From Hyaloperonospora brassicae (lineage: Eukaryota > Oomycota > Peronosporomycetes > Peronosporales > Peronosporaceae): DNA of 64,000 nucleotides. The stretch covers positions 186,001 to 250,000 of the forward strand of contig CANTFL010000873.1 of NCBI GenBank assembly GCA_947650285.1, given 5' to 3'. Position numbers and translations under genes: made by a program. The notes beneath the pieces were generated by a model. It was not told the origin of the DNA. It saw only the letters and a program-made list of their open reading frames with translations, and ran no database searches. Below are positions 25,101 through 35,438 of the stretch, piece by piece; the stretch's first letter is position 1; every line of letters starts with the position of its first letter.

Positions 25101-25590
25101 ATTCATCTCTGATTAATAGGTATTTTGCATATCGGCAAGGAGTTTATAGGTATTGACTTGCTACCCTAATTTTGTAATGTTGTTGTCACCACGCTTGCTA
25201 TATCTCGTACACTAAATGACGCAAGCAACTGATGAAAAATCTTGAAAAATAGATGATAAGAATGGTATGTTATTTCTTTTTGTACAAATAGCCTTTTTAT
25301 GAAATGGGTAATGCGACAGGTATGTTATCGACATGCGTGATGTGAGATCCTGCACGCCGGTACCGGGAAGTCCGACAAGAACACCTGATAGCACAGGACC
25401 AATAAACAGATCAATCAGTTTCATTCCGACGCGATAATCAATCACAACAGGACGAGACGGCAAGAGCGGAACTAATGTGAGACTGGTACTCAATAGGCAA
25501 GAGATCAAGTACTACGAGAAAAAGCTCATCGATCTTAGGCGAGGAACCTCCAATCTTGACGTCTATGACGCTAGCTACAAGGATCAATAC
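22139..25590. other. AT-rich intergenic DNA
   Basis: No gene recognised. Frames are short and AT-rich. A single copy of the GGTGTGGTC-CTATCAGGG motif seen at 20621 lies at 23221-23244, and a partial GGTGTGGTCC copy lies just before it at 23199. Confidence 0.4.
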
Positions 25591-27105
25591 TGTTTCAGCG
25601 CTGAAGTCGATAGTGAAAGCGCATCGACGACGATGCGCTTTCACGTGCTGCGAAGCAAGTACGAAGACGAATGGATGCGTGAAAGAGAAAGTGAGACATA
25701 ATCGCAGACACAGCACAATTGTGGAAGCTTCAAGATTTGCCTTCGTACAAGAGATCAATTAAATGCAAGTGGCTCACTGAACGAAGACATTGTGAAGTTC
25801 AAGGCTTGGCTTGTGATTTAAGAATTTACCCAGAGTCTTGGCGTGGGCAATTGCAAGAAAATTGGTCTGTTGGCGCCTAAAAAGTCGATCTTTGTTTATC
25901 TTTCATTTGCGGCGGAGCAAGATTTGTTAATAAAGAACTTTGATGTCGACACTGAATTAATTTACGGTGTAGTCAAGAAAGCGATTTACATGGACCTACC
26001 GAAAGAATTTGCGCACAAGAAACTTCGTAACATGAAGCGTCTGCCTAACAAACCTTTGTACCTAACTCGTAATCGGCTCGAGAGCGAAATTATCGTCTCA
26101 ATGCATACCTCAAAGACTAAGGGTTCACGCGTACGTCTGCCAATTTTTTTGTCTATGTGCGACAATTAGATGCTTAAAATGGCCTCTCGATCATTCACGT
26201 GGATGACTTGATGCTCTCATCCCGAACACAAGACCACTTAAATGACATCAAAAGCGCGCTCAAACCGAGTTAAATAATAAGGAGCTCGCCGAGATAAAAT
26301 ACGCTCTTGTCATCCATTAACACGTGATCACAAAAAAAGTAAATTAGCATGAATCCTCGTGCTTACATCATCCGTTAGGAAAAGAAATTTGGCGTCAATC
26401 AATGCAAGGACATGCACACACCGTCAAACGAAAGTGAAAATCTGACCAATCTGGTGATGGATGATGAATTGTTGCCCAAGTGACCTTATCATGAGCTATT
26501 AGGTGCACCAATGTACGCCGCAACATGCATCATGCTAGACACCATGCACGCGGTAATAAAGTGACAAAGTACTGAAAAAGATTTGGGAAAGCCACTGGAG
26601 TTCGGTTAAGCGCGTACTCAAATGACCTATAGCCGACGGCAGATTTCAATAATGAATTCTACCTCAAGTTTAAGAGAGATGCTCGGTTTTGCGGACGCTT
26701 CATGGGCAATCGACTTGGATTCTTGCCACTCGAATACTAACTACTTAAATTATTTGCTGGCAAAGTAGTGGTATAGAAATCGAAACGATAAACGACAGTA
26801 GCAACTTCTAACACCGAGGCTGGGTACATGACATTTTAACCTGCAGCACAAGAGCCGGTGTGGATACGTCTTTTACTGTCCAACATTGGCTGTGAACTTG
26901 GAGCGGCGACGAAGATCTATATCGGCAACTATGGTTGCATTGCGATGGCGAATAATCTGGTCCTTTCTGCAAGACCATACCTCATCGACATCATGTTTCA
27001 CTTCCATTTTAGGAAGGTTAAGAAAGGCATCATTGAGTATGGTCATAAGGCAATAGACAAGTTATTTGCGGACGGCTTGACGAATTCTCGTGGGTAGATC
27101 AAGCA
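25591..27105 (+). pseudogene. Copia-type retrotransposon pol relic
   Basis: These are remnants of Ty1/copia reverse transcriptase and RNase H. Near 25735 the translation LPSYKRSIKCKWLTERR matches the start of the copia RT (usual form Lys-Cys-Lys-Trp-Val). 25843-26169 keeps AAEQDLLIKNFDV and KKAIYMDLPKEF blocks. 26184-26219 reads LSIIHVDDLMLS, the catalytic block with Tyr replaced by His. 26858-27097 keeps the terminal RNase H blocks (DNQGCIA-like GNYGCIAMANN, a HFHFRKV block, KLFADGLT). Numerous stops and frameshifts are present. No LTRs were recognised around it. Confidence 0.75.
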
Positions 27106-28014
27106 TGCAGCATTTCTGCAAGGTCTAAAATTGGAAGTGTAATCGGTTTGAAGAATGTATATGCGTATTAATGGAGAGTGTTAAGAATAGGTGATGCTGC
27201 ATGTTTTTTATGAACATGCGCAGGAAAAGGAGTGTCCATGTGTCATAATATGCTCCAAGTGGCAGGGCACGTATACTACAACAATATGTGCGGTTTACAT
27301 GCATACTGAAGCCTAAGCGGGAATGTGCGGCAGACATATTTCATAGGTCACCGGTTCGATACTTGGCAATTAAAGGTTAGTACTTAGGGTACTAGTGGCT
27401 AGCGAAAAAGTTGTTTACCGCAATAGAAATCGTCTTATGGAAAAAGAATATGGGAGCAGGTTTGATTGGGCTGTCTAAATTAAGAACAGGCCAAGAAAGA
27501 TGAGTAGCAAAGGTCGGAACGAGTTTACACTTATAGCATAACGCACTGTTTGTATAGCTTCCTCGGCCAACAATTGTTATTAACTTTAACGCTACGCTAA
27601 ATGTAACATTTCTTAATCATTACAACAAGATGGATCGTTAATATATTTTCAATTCCCCCAGTATGAGTTGTTGGATAATATTGCTTCGTCGGCGATAATT
27701 GGTCGGTTATATTGCTTATGCGACCAAATGGGGGACTGCTTGTTTTGCAGGTGGAAAATGCCTTATACTCATCTCGCAAATTTCCGGTCGGGTAATATAA
27801 TATATATAGATAGCCCACAGTCTGAGGGACCACGGTTAAAGGACCAACACAGTTTAAAACCGCATTTTACTGGACAAAAAAACACATACATATTTAAAGT
27901 GTATTTTTTCGATCGCACGGCTAGTGGACAAAAGAACGTAGTGACGCCCGCCATCCGTCCCATTCTCCCCACGCAAGGACAATTCGCAATTTCTGGACAC
28001 CTCCGCAGACAAAC
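27106..28014. other. Intergenic DNA between two transposon relics
   Basis: No gene is recognised here. Part may be the untranslated end of the pogo-like element that follows, but I found no matching inverted repeat on its other side. Confidence 0.35.
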
Positions 28015-29527
28015 ATGACGTACGAATGGTGCCCCAAACGCACCTTTTCTTCTTCCAAAAGAGAGCTCTACATACACACCAGCGAGAGAGCCCTGGACTC
28101 ACGCAAGCCGATCTCTGTCGATGGGCGCTGGGAGAGTTTAGAGTCCGTGTTGCACGGTCCACGATCAGCAGAATTCTAAGCGAGGACATTCCTGTCACCC
28201 TCAATCCGAGAGCCAAACGGCAGCAGAAGGACCGACAATGCCGAGGTGGAGAAAGTGTTGTTCCTTTTTGTGCTCGACACTCAAAGTAAAGTCACGTTGA
28301 CCGACTTCATCCTGGACCAGAAGGCCAATCAACTGCTCGAAGACGCAGGTGTAACGACGACGCTCTCGTTTATGTGGGTGTCGAGGTTCAAAGCCCAAAC
28401 GGCATCAAGTCTTACCGACTGCATGGCGAGGCGGCCTCAGTCGAGCTAGAGACCCTTCACCAGCGGTGCCAGAAACTCAGGATCCTTCTCGACGGCTACG
28501 CGGCGTGCGGTATTTTCAATATAGATGAATACGGTCTATTTTATCGCATGAAGCCTTCGCGGGCTCTGGCAACGATGCCTTTGAGTGGCAATAAGAAAGA
28601 TAAGTCGCGCATTTCGATAGGGCTATGCTCCAATATGGATGGGACTGATAAATGGACCCTATTATAATCAACAAGTCCCTCAACCCTTGTTGCTTTATAT
28701 CCATCATCGTTTCCAAGCTACCCCTCCACTTCCATGCAAATACAGAGGCATGGATGACTGGCGGCATCGTTACAATTTGGTTGAAAGCGTTCAATCTCAA
28801 AATGAGTGGGCGAAAAGTCCTTCTGCTGCTCGACAACGCGACCGCCCATGTCAATTTGGAGCTCTCAAACGTACACATTCACCTCCTTCCGCCAAACACC
28901 ACCTCCCGTTTGCAGCCGATGGACGCGGGCATCATTCGCAACTTCAAGCTCAAGTACAAGGCCTAATTCGTGCATTGGCTACTGGACATGGTGACGGCAG
29001 GGACGGAGGACAATAAGCTCGACGTTCTTAGCGCAATCCTTATGGTGGTAAATTCGTGGGCTGAGTTGCGCCCTGAAACGATTCGACAATGTTGGTTCCA
29101 CACCGGAATCGTGTCGGGAGTTATGGCGGCAGTGCTCCGTAGGCAAGACGAGCCGGTCCGTCCCAATGATCTCTCAATCCTGATTAATCTAATCGACAAA
29201 CTATTCTTATCTGATGGAATGGATGCAGACGACTATCTGGAGCGTGACAACAACCTGGAAGAATGGGAACCAAACTCCGATGCAGCTACCACCTCTGAGC
29301 CAATTCCGCGTGATGACGACAGTGACGGAGACGAAACTCCCATCTTCACCTATCGCGACGCGCTGAATGCTGCAATACAATTGTCTACGTACCTATTCGC
29401 ACACAAGATCGATATTGCACACAAGATTGATATTGAAGGGATGCAACTGCTGACCGAGAAATGCCGCCAACATCTTCAACAGAGCATGCACCAGCAGCAA
29501 ACCACATATTATTTCTCGAAAGAGTAA
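28015..29527 (+). pseudogene. pogo/CENP-B-like DDE transposase, frameshifted
   Basis: This copy is better preserved than the one at 2570-3886. The HTH region (28026-28215) reads THQRESPGLTQADLCRWALG. A second HTH part follows at 28246-28400. The catalytic core keeps three acidic blocks: NIDEYGLFY (near 28522), LLLLDNATAH (near 28825) and TTSRLQPMDAGIIRNFK (near 28900), which fits the DDD triad of pogo-type enzymes. The C-terminal region extends to 29527 with an acidic DDDSDGDE patch. Frame changes near 28240, 28380 and 28650, and an in-frame TAA at 28964, break it. Copies with complete triads may still move in trans, but this frame is dead. Confidence 0.8.
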
Positions 29528-29936
29528 GCTCGGTGGCCTATACTGAAACTAACAGCCCTTTCTCTATAGCACGCAAAAATGGAACTGATATATAATATGT
29601 TAAATCACTTAGATTTCTACATTTTGCTTCATGTCTTACTTTCCTATAAACTTATTCCAACTTTCCAAATCCTATAGGATATTCCTAAAGATTTTATTCA
29701 ATCATATTATAACAGAAACGAAGTGGTCTCCTTTAAGTCGATTTCGATCTTTAGGAGACAGAAAAAATTTATTGTCAAATCGCGCTCTCCAACTGTGAGT
29801 TATCTGTATATGGTTCATGCTTATGCAAAAAGCTTTTTTGTGATAAGAATACTTTTTATGCTAGTCGGAAGTTTAGGGAAGAAGAACCGAATGTCTGAGG
29901 AAGGCTATGACAATCCTAGGCTTACAAGACGTCGCT
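29528..29936. other. Short intergenic stretch before Gypsy copy 1
   Basis: AT-rich, no gene recognised. The last five bases, 29932-29936 (TCGCT), are the left target duplication of the Gypsy element. Confidence 0.5.
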
Positions 29937-30328
29937 TGTAACGGGGCAGCCCGTTACATGAAATTGTCACTTTAAGGAATGTGACAATAAAGAATATAAA
30001 GATGGATATTCTTTAAACAATATCACCAAAGTGGTGATATTGAAGGGTCGACCAAAGAGTCTGTTCATTGGTTGATATCGTGATGATATCAACCCACCAA
30101 TCGCCGCAAGACGCGCGCAATGAGTGGTGACGAGATGTCACCATACACTGCAGTTATATTAGTATAGTTAAGTTAAGTCAAACAGAGAGACAGTAGTTTA
30201 AAGACTTAATTATATTAATATAACAGTTCTGCTTTTACCTTACCTACGCTTCCTCGCTTGCCAAGTGTACGTCCGTCGGGGCACCCAAAACCCTTGCGTT
30301 AAGTTACGCAAGAGTGTGCCCCGTTACA
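29937..30328 (+). repeat. 5' LTR of Gypsy copy 1
   Basis: 392 bp, starting TGTAACGGGGCAGCCCG and ending GTGTGCCCCGTTACA. The 12 terminal bases are a perfect inverted repeat, and the first 22 bases themselves form a hairpin (9-bp arms). Internal hairpins include the ATATCACC/GGTGATAT and GGTTGATATC/GATATCAACC pairs. It belongs to the 5'-type LTR class (ATAAAGATGG, TTTAAAC, GCGTTAAGTT). Confidence 0.95.
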
Positions 30329-30372
30329 CCTGGCAGCACTTTGTAGTCCTTCCTGCGACCACATCATCCAAC

Positions 30373-31527
30373 ATGAACATGTTGGATAAAGAAGACACCT
30401 TTCACGCCACGAGTGAAGGGTTTGCCCATTTGATAGACATCGAATGGGGTGCGGTAGAACGAATGAGTTCTACCGTAGGCGAACTCGTCGTTAGCGCCAT
30501 GTTGGAGTCTCTAGACAGAGACCAACAACATGCCGCTATTGCCAAGTTCATACAACATGAACTTGCTCTAGAGAGGGAGAAAGTAGCCTTGCTTCACCAG
30601 CAAGGCTCTCAACAGGCCGAGCAGTTGAGAGAACTCGGTGCTCAACAGACGGAGCTGTTGAGACAGCAGCAATTCCATGCTGCTGTGGGTGGTACGGCGC
30701 ATACGCGTCGTCCCGAGGTCATGGAAGTTGACATCTCCAAGTACAGTGGAGTCCCGGAAGACTCCCTGCTGCTATGGTTTGTCGAACTCGACAGAGCCCT
30801 AAGGGCTCGTCGCGTCGAAGATGAGCAAATGAAACTCACATTTGCTCAGACCCACTTGGCAGGGCGTGCCAAAACTTGGTCCCTGGGACTCGAGAGTAGC
30901 GACCCAAATGTGTTTAGGTCGCTAGATGACTTCAAGTCCCGGCTCAGACAAACGTTTGAGCCGCCACGGGCTGAGTTCAGGGCTCGTTCAGAGCTCCTGA
31001 AACTCAAGCAGGGTAAGCGTGATGTGCACGCTTACGCACAGCATATACGACTCCTTGCGAGTAGCATAACTGCTAACCCAGTACATGAACACGCGTTGAT
31101 TACGGTGTTCATGCAAGGGCTCGCAGAAGGGCCCGTCAGGAGCCATCTGTTCCGCCTTGAGCTGAATACGCTGGAAGATGCGATATCAGCCGCGGAAAAG
31201 GAAGACTTTAGCATGAGACAGGCTCATGCTAGCTCAAACTCTTATCGTCCACCGAGACGACAAGAGATTGGAGGTCCAGAATCAATGGAATTCTGCTATG
31301 TTTAGAGCGAGAGACCTCGCTCTTCAAACAACAAGCGATTGCAGAGGTGCAATCGCTGCCAGAAGTTAGGGCACTACGCATATGAGTGTAGTGCTCCACG
31401 CCCAGTACCAAACAGTACTAAGCGAAATGGACGACCATTCGCCAGAAAGGGCAATGGGCGTGGGTCCAGCGCTGTTGCGAAGCCGCAACAGCGAGACGGA
31501 CCATCAAAAAATGGTCGTAGTCAGTAG
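30373..31527 (+). pseudogene. gag: gag of Gypsy copy 1 (capsid and zinc knuckle), interrupted by TAG
   Basis: The first ATG after the LTR is at 30373. The frame reads an N-terminal Gln-rich coil (about 30600-30690), then a retrotransposon gag capsid region (SGVPEDSLLLWFVELDRAL near 30737 onward), then a CCHC zinc knuckle CNRCQKLGHYAYEC near 31347-31390 that would bind RNA during packaging. A TAG at 31303-31305, where both other copies have GAG, cuts the frame just before the knuckle. Copy 1 has CAG where copies 2 and 3 have TAA (near 31038), so no single copy has an open gag. The frame ends at TAG 31525-31527, inside a hairpin. Confidence 0.85.
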
Positions 31528-32824
31528 GGGCGGAGCGCCCTACTGACCCAGCAACCTCAAGAGAATTTGCAAATCTCTTGACGAAAGTTGCTCCAAATAC
31601 ACAATCATTGTGTGTCTCTGCACCTGGTGATGACGTTTCGCTCATCACCTTGAAGTTGGAAGCGACAAATGATTTGTCGCTTCGTGCCTTAGTAGACTGT
31701 GGGGCGTCGAACAACTTTGTTCGTCGCCAGTCACTAGAGGTCGTAGGCTCAAGTTCGTTGAGCGCGACATTCCCCTCACGAGGATGACGGTGCGCCTTGC
31801 AACAGGCGCATCGATTACCGTTGAGAAACGTGTAGTAGGAATACACTACACGTTAGAGGGCGAACAGTACGATGATGACTTCATCGTACTAGATCTGGAT
31901 GACAAATTTGATGTCATCCTGGGATTATCTTGGCTCAGAAGGTACGAGCCAAGGGTGAGCTGGCAGCATCGATCCGTGAAGATGCCTGCCGCTTGTTCAT
32001 CAGATGGCCATCTGATGAACATCTTGGAGCGTCCACAAGCGTGTGGATGTTCTGCGAGTGAGTGCGATGGCCTCACTTGCGGTACGGTCGTTAGCACGAC
32101 TGCACAAGATCACAGTGTAGTTGATCACTACACTGTGGAGCAAGCTCCTGGCGGCTGTACAGAAGTACAGGCGGCGCCGAAGGTCCACCACTCGAATAAG
32201 TCGAGTGGACCGGGACATGGATGCATGCCTAGCGGGCAGCATCTTAGAAGAAAGAAACCTGTTGCCTTCAAAGGGCAACATGGACATCCTAGGTCGACTG
32301 GAGAGTCGACCGTAGAGGATCGGTGCCTGAATGTTGTCGCACAGCCACAGTCGGAAGACGTCGAGGGAATAAGTCCCCACGTACTTAAGGAAGGAATTCC
32401 TCAAGAGTCGCTTGCTGAGGGATTAGGCCTTCAGCAACCTGTGGAAGCAAGTTCCCAGGAAGAAACCGAGACGTTGAACGTCTTGGTTAATGACGGATCA
32501 AGCGTAGGCGCTTATACGCTTGATCTGATTGTGCCTCCGAAGTTAACTTCGGAGATAACTCAGTTGCCAACGCTAGAACCGAAACGGTTCTTGCGTGATC
32601 TGCGTAGTGGCAAAGTCAAGCAGATCTGCATACTAGTCACAGAGGATGAGTATGTGACCGACATTCGGTCGGCTACAGTATTGGCTGAGAACGAACGGGT
32701 TCTCAGCAGCTCATCGATGGACGAAAGTGTCCTCGATGAGAAGACTCGGATTGAGCGATACACGTCTCAATCCTGGGAGTCACTTCAGGCAAATCCTTTG
32801 TATAAGGATTTGATCGAATTCTAG
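31528..32824 (+). CDS. Aspartic protease and linker region of Gypsy copy 1, in two frames
   Basis: The first half of the retropepsin is open in the -1 frame relative to gag (up to TGA 31785): LVDCGASNNFV is the catalytic Asp block, with DCGA instead of the common DSGA. The second half continues in a further -1 frame from ATG 31784 (ILGLSWL block near 31914), overlapping the stop as ATGA. A long linker follows with no recognised domain, rich in Ser, Gln and Glu, up to TAG 32822-32824. The same two frame changes and the same TAG exist in all three copies, so they are old or recoded rather than private decay. Confidence 0.75.
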
Positions 32825-34207
32825 GATGTGTTCCCTGAATCCGTACCTTGCGAGTTGCCTAAAGACAAAGGCACTCGACACGAGATCGAGCTCAAACCGG
32901 GCTCGAAGTACTGTGTCATGAAGCAGTGGCCACTGCCTCGTGAACAAGTACTAGCGATCGACAAGTTCTTTGCCGATCGCTTAGCATCGGGCCATGTGAG
33001 GAAATCAACATCCCCTCACAGCTCTCCGACCTTCTGTGTGCGAAAGGCCACAGGAGGGTGGCGGATAGTGCACGCATTCAACAAATTGAATGCTGCAACG
33101 ATACCGGCTCCGACGCCAATACCAAGGAAGGACGTAATCATAGATGGTATGTCAAAGAGTACCATCTTTTCGTCCATGGATCTGATGGACGGATTCTATC
33201 AGATTCTCATGCGTGAACGGGACGTCCCGTTCACAAAAGTGAGTACCTCCAGCGGGATGCTGTGGGGGTGGTTAGTTATGCCACAGGGGCTGAGTAATGC
33301 CCCTGCAACATTCAAACGATGCGTTACAAATCTGTTGAGACCGGTGCGAGACTTCGCACCGAGTTACTTCGACGATGTGTTCGTCCATAGCCGGGCTATG
33401 GACGGAAAGACGGACGTTGAAGTTCACAGAACTCACGTTCGTCAGGTTCTTCAACTTATGCGCAAGTATAAGTTGTACGCCAACCTCAAGAAGTGTATAT
33501 TCGTGGCTAGCGAAATACCACTTCTTGGGTGCATCGTGGGTAAACACGGCGTACGCCCTGATCCCGAAAAGATCAAGGCGATCACCGACTGGCCAGTGCC
33601 AGTCGATGTCAAGGGACTAAGGAAGTTCCTTGGCTTAGCGGCGTACTTGCACAAGTACTCGCGCAACGACGCCGAAATGACTGTTCATCTTTCTTGCTTG
33701 CTCAAGAAAAATGTCAAGTGGTCATGGAACGCTGAGTGCCAGCGTTCCTTTGAGAGTATCAAGCAAAGCTTGATGCAATCGCCGATCTTGGCGATTGCAG
33801 ATCAGGACAGACCATTTCATGTGGTCTGTGACGCCAGCGATTTCGCAATCGGCTGTGCGTTAATGCAGTTCGATGCAGATGGCGCGGAGCGCGTCATCTG
33901 TTATCAGTCGCGTCAGCTGCAAGCAGCTGAGCGTAATTACCCGGTGCATGACAAGGAACTCCTTGCCATGAAATACGCACTGGCTAAGTTTCGCGTCTAT
34001 CTCTTGGGAGATAGACCGTTCATCGTCTACACGGACCATGCATCATTACGCACGGCCGTAAACAGCCCACACCTCTCGCAAAGAATGGCGAGGTGGCTGT
34101 CTTTCTTCGCGGAGTATAACATCTCCGTGGAGTATAAACCAGGCGACTTAATGTCGTCGCTGATGCGCTCTCGCGCCGGCCCGATTTCGAGCCGGACGCA
34201 CAAATAA
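32825..34207 (+). CDS. Reverse transcriptase and RNase H of Gypsy copy 1
   Basis: This continues the frame of the protease linker after the TAG at 32822. RT blocks: PLPREQVLAIDKFF, SPTFCVRKATGGWR, FSSMDLMDGFYQI, MPQGLSNAPATF and the catalytic SYFDDVFVHS near 33361. The thumb and connection carry LGCIVGKHGVRPDPEKI and WPVPVDVKGLRKFLGLAAY. RNase H blocks: VVCDASDFAIGCAL, HDKELLAMKYAL, YTDHASL. All polymerase and RNase H acidic residues I can locate are present. The frame slips near 34148 in all three copies, just where the linker to integrase starts. It would copy the element RNA into DNA in the particle. Confidence 0.92.
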   Translation, partial: DVFPESVPCELPKDKGTRHEIELKPGSKYCVMKQWPLPREQVLAIDKFFADRLASGHVRKSTSPHSSPTFCVRKATGGWRIVHAFNKLNAATIPAPTPIPRKDVIIDGMSKSTIFSSMDLMDGFYQILMRERDVPFTKVSTSSGMLWGWLVMPQGLSNAPATFKRCVTNLLRPVRDFAPSYFDDVFVHSRAMDGKTDVEVHRTHVRQVLQLMRKYKLYANLKKCIFVASEIPLLGCIVGKHGVRPDPEKIKAITDWPVPVDVKGLRKFLGLAAYLHKYSRNDAEMTVHLSCLLKKNVKWSWNAECQRSFESIKQSLMQSPILAIADQDRPFHVVCDASDFAIGCALMQFDADGAERVICYQSRQLQAAERNYPVHDKELLAMKYALAKFRVYLLGDRPFIVYTDHASLRTAVNSPHLSQRMARWLSFFAEYNISVEYKPGDLMSSLMRSRAGPISSRTHK

Positions 34208-34328
34208 ACAGTGAGGATAAGCCCACTGTTGCGACACTGTCAGTCAGTGTCCCGTCATCAAGTTTACTCGACGACGTACGAAAGGCATACGCGGAAGATA
34301 AGGATCTTCTGCGATTGATGGATCATCT

Positions 34329-35438
34329 GTGAATCCATCCAGTAAATCCATGAGGGATTTACCGGCTTTGTACCGATCCCCATCGGATCGGTATAGTACA
34401 CGCAACGGATTGCTGTACTATACAGCTGTTGCCGACGACACGCCTCGTGTCGTCGTACCCGCTCATCATGATTTGCGTTTACGCATCATGTATGAGTGCC
34501 ACGATGCCCCAACAGGCGGCCATCGTGGTAGAGAAAAGACTTACCTCACGGTAAGTCGTGACTTTTACTGGCCACGCCAGTATCAGTTTGTTCGGAAGTA
34601 CATACGTGCTTGCGAGGTTTGTCAACGGGTGAAGCCTAGTCCTTCATCCCGTGCACCGTTGCAGCCTCTGCCTGTTCCGACAGAGTGCTGGCAGTCCGTT
34701 TCACTGGACTTCGTCTTCGGGTTTCCCGAAGACGCTCACAAGAATAATGGTATTCTTGTGTTCGTTGACCGATTCAGCAAGATGGTCCATCTTGCTGCTG
34801 TCCCTGAGTCGATCAAGGCTCAAGGTTGTGCTCGTTTCTTTCTAGACACGGTCTTTAGACTCCACGGGTTACCCCGTGAACTCGTATCCGACCGTGACCC
34901 TCGGTTCACGGCGGCATTTTGGCAAACCGTGTTCCGTACTCTCGGAACACGATTGAAGATGTCCACTTCTGACCATCCCGAAACAGATGGTCAGACGGAA
35001 CGTGCGAAACGTGTCCTCGAAGAGATCCTTCGAGGATATGTCCACTCGTTTCCGAGTTGGAGCGAATTCCTACCCATGGTGGTATTCGCCATCAATAATT
35101 CGGTGCATGCTTCCACAAAGCACACACCGTTTTACGTGAATGGCTTACGCCATCCACGTGTGCCCGCCCTTCTAGAGTGTGACTCTTGGATAAGGGGGGA
35201 GGGACTCGCTCGAGCAAAAACCGTTTTGGCTCTTGCTCGTCACGTGTCGACGCTAACTTCGTCACGTATGATGCCGATGTCGATCAAGTCGACATCGATG
35301 AAGAAGATCACCTCAATAATAGCGATGACGCTACTATTGATTCGGATGATGATGACGATGCTAGTATATTCAGCATCGTCAACGATTATTCTAGCGAGGA
35401 AGAAGACAACATCGCTGAAGAAGAGAGCAATCTCTTAG
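34329..35438 (+). CDS. Integrase of Gypsy copy 1 (zinc finger and DDE core)
   Basis: The N-terminal HHCC zinc-binding region contains ECHDAPTGGHRGREKTY and CEVCQRV (about 34490-34630). The DDE core has SVSLDFVFGF (first Asp, near 34699), ELVSDRDPRF (second Asp, near 34880) and TDGQTERAKRVLEE (Glu, near 34985), with the spacing of retroviral-type integrases. A 1-bp loss near 34330, private to this copy, puts the integrase in a different relative frame from copies 2 and 3. In exchange, the TAG found at the start of the core in copies 2 and 3 is a CAG here. The frame changes by -1 after the core (35190-35440), as in the other copies. Confidence 0.9.
   Translation: MNPSSKSMRDLPALYRSPSDRYSTRNGLLYYTAVADDTPRVVVPAHHDLRLRIMYECHDAPTGGHRGREKTYLTVSRDFYWPRQYQFVRKYIRACEVCQRVKPSPSSRAPLQPLPVPTECWQSVSLDFVFGFPEDAHKNNGILVFVDRFSKMVHLAAVPESIKAQGCARFFLDTVFRLHGLPRELVSDRDPRFTAAFWQTVFRTLGTRLKMSTSDHPETDGQTERAKRVLEEILRGYVHSFPSWSEFLPMVVFAINNSVHASTKHTPFYVNGLRHPRVPALLECDSWIRGEGLARAKTVLALARHVSTLTSSRMMPMSIKSTSMKKITSIIAMTLLLIRMMMTMLVYSASSTIILARKKTTSLKKRAIS

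Noticed and set aside
30265..30372. gag start inside the 5' LTR
   Set aside because: The frame is open there but begins with GTG; the first ATG after the LTR is at 30373.
31784..31787. ATGA overlap in the protease as bacterial-type coupled translation
   Set aside because: The break cuts through one protease domain and the host is eukaryotic; a frame change is the simpler reading.
33272..33666. Long minus-strand frames opposite RT and protease (also 48786-49180 and 56412-56806)
   Set aside because: They repeat in all copies only because the DNA is repeated; they carry no recognisable domain and are shadows of the RT frame. The hairpin-rich sequence favours such mirror frames.
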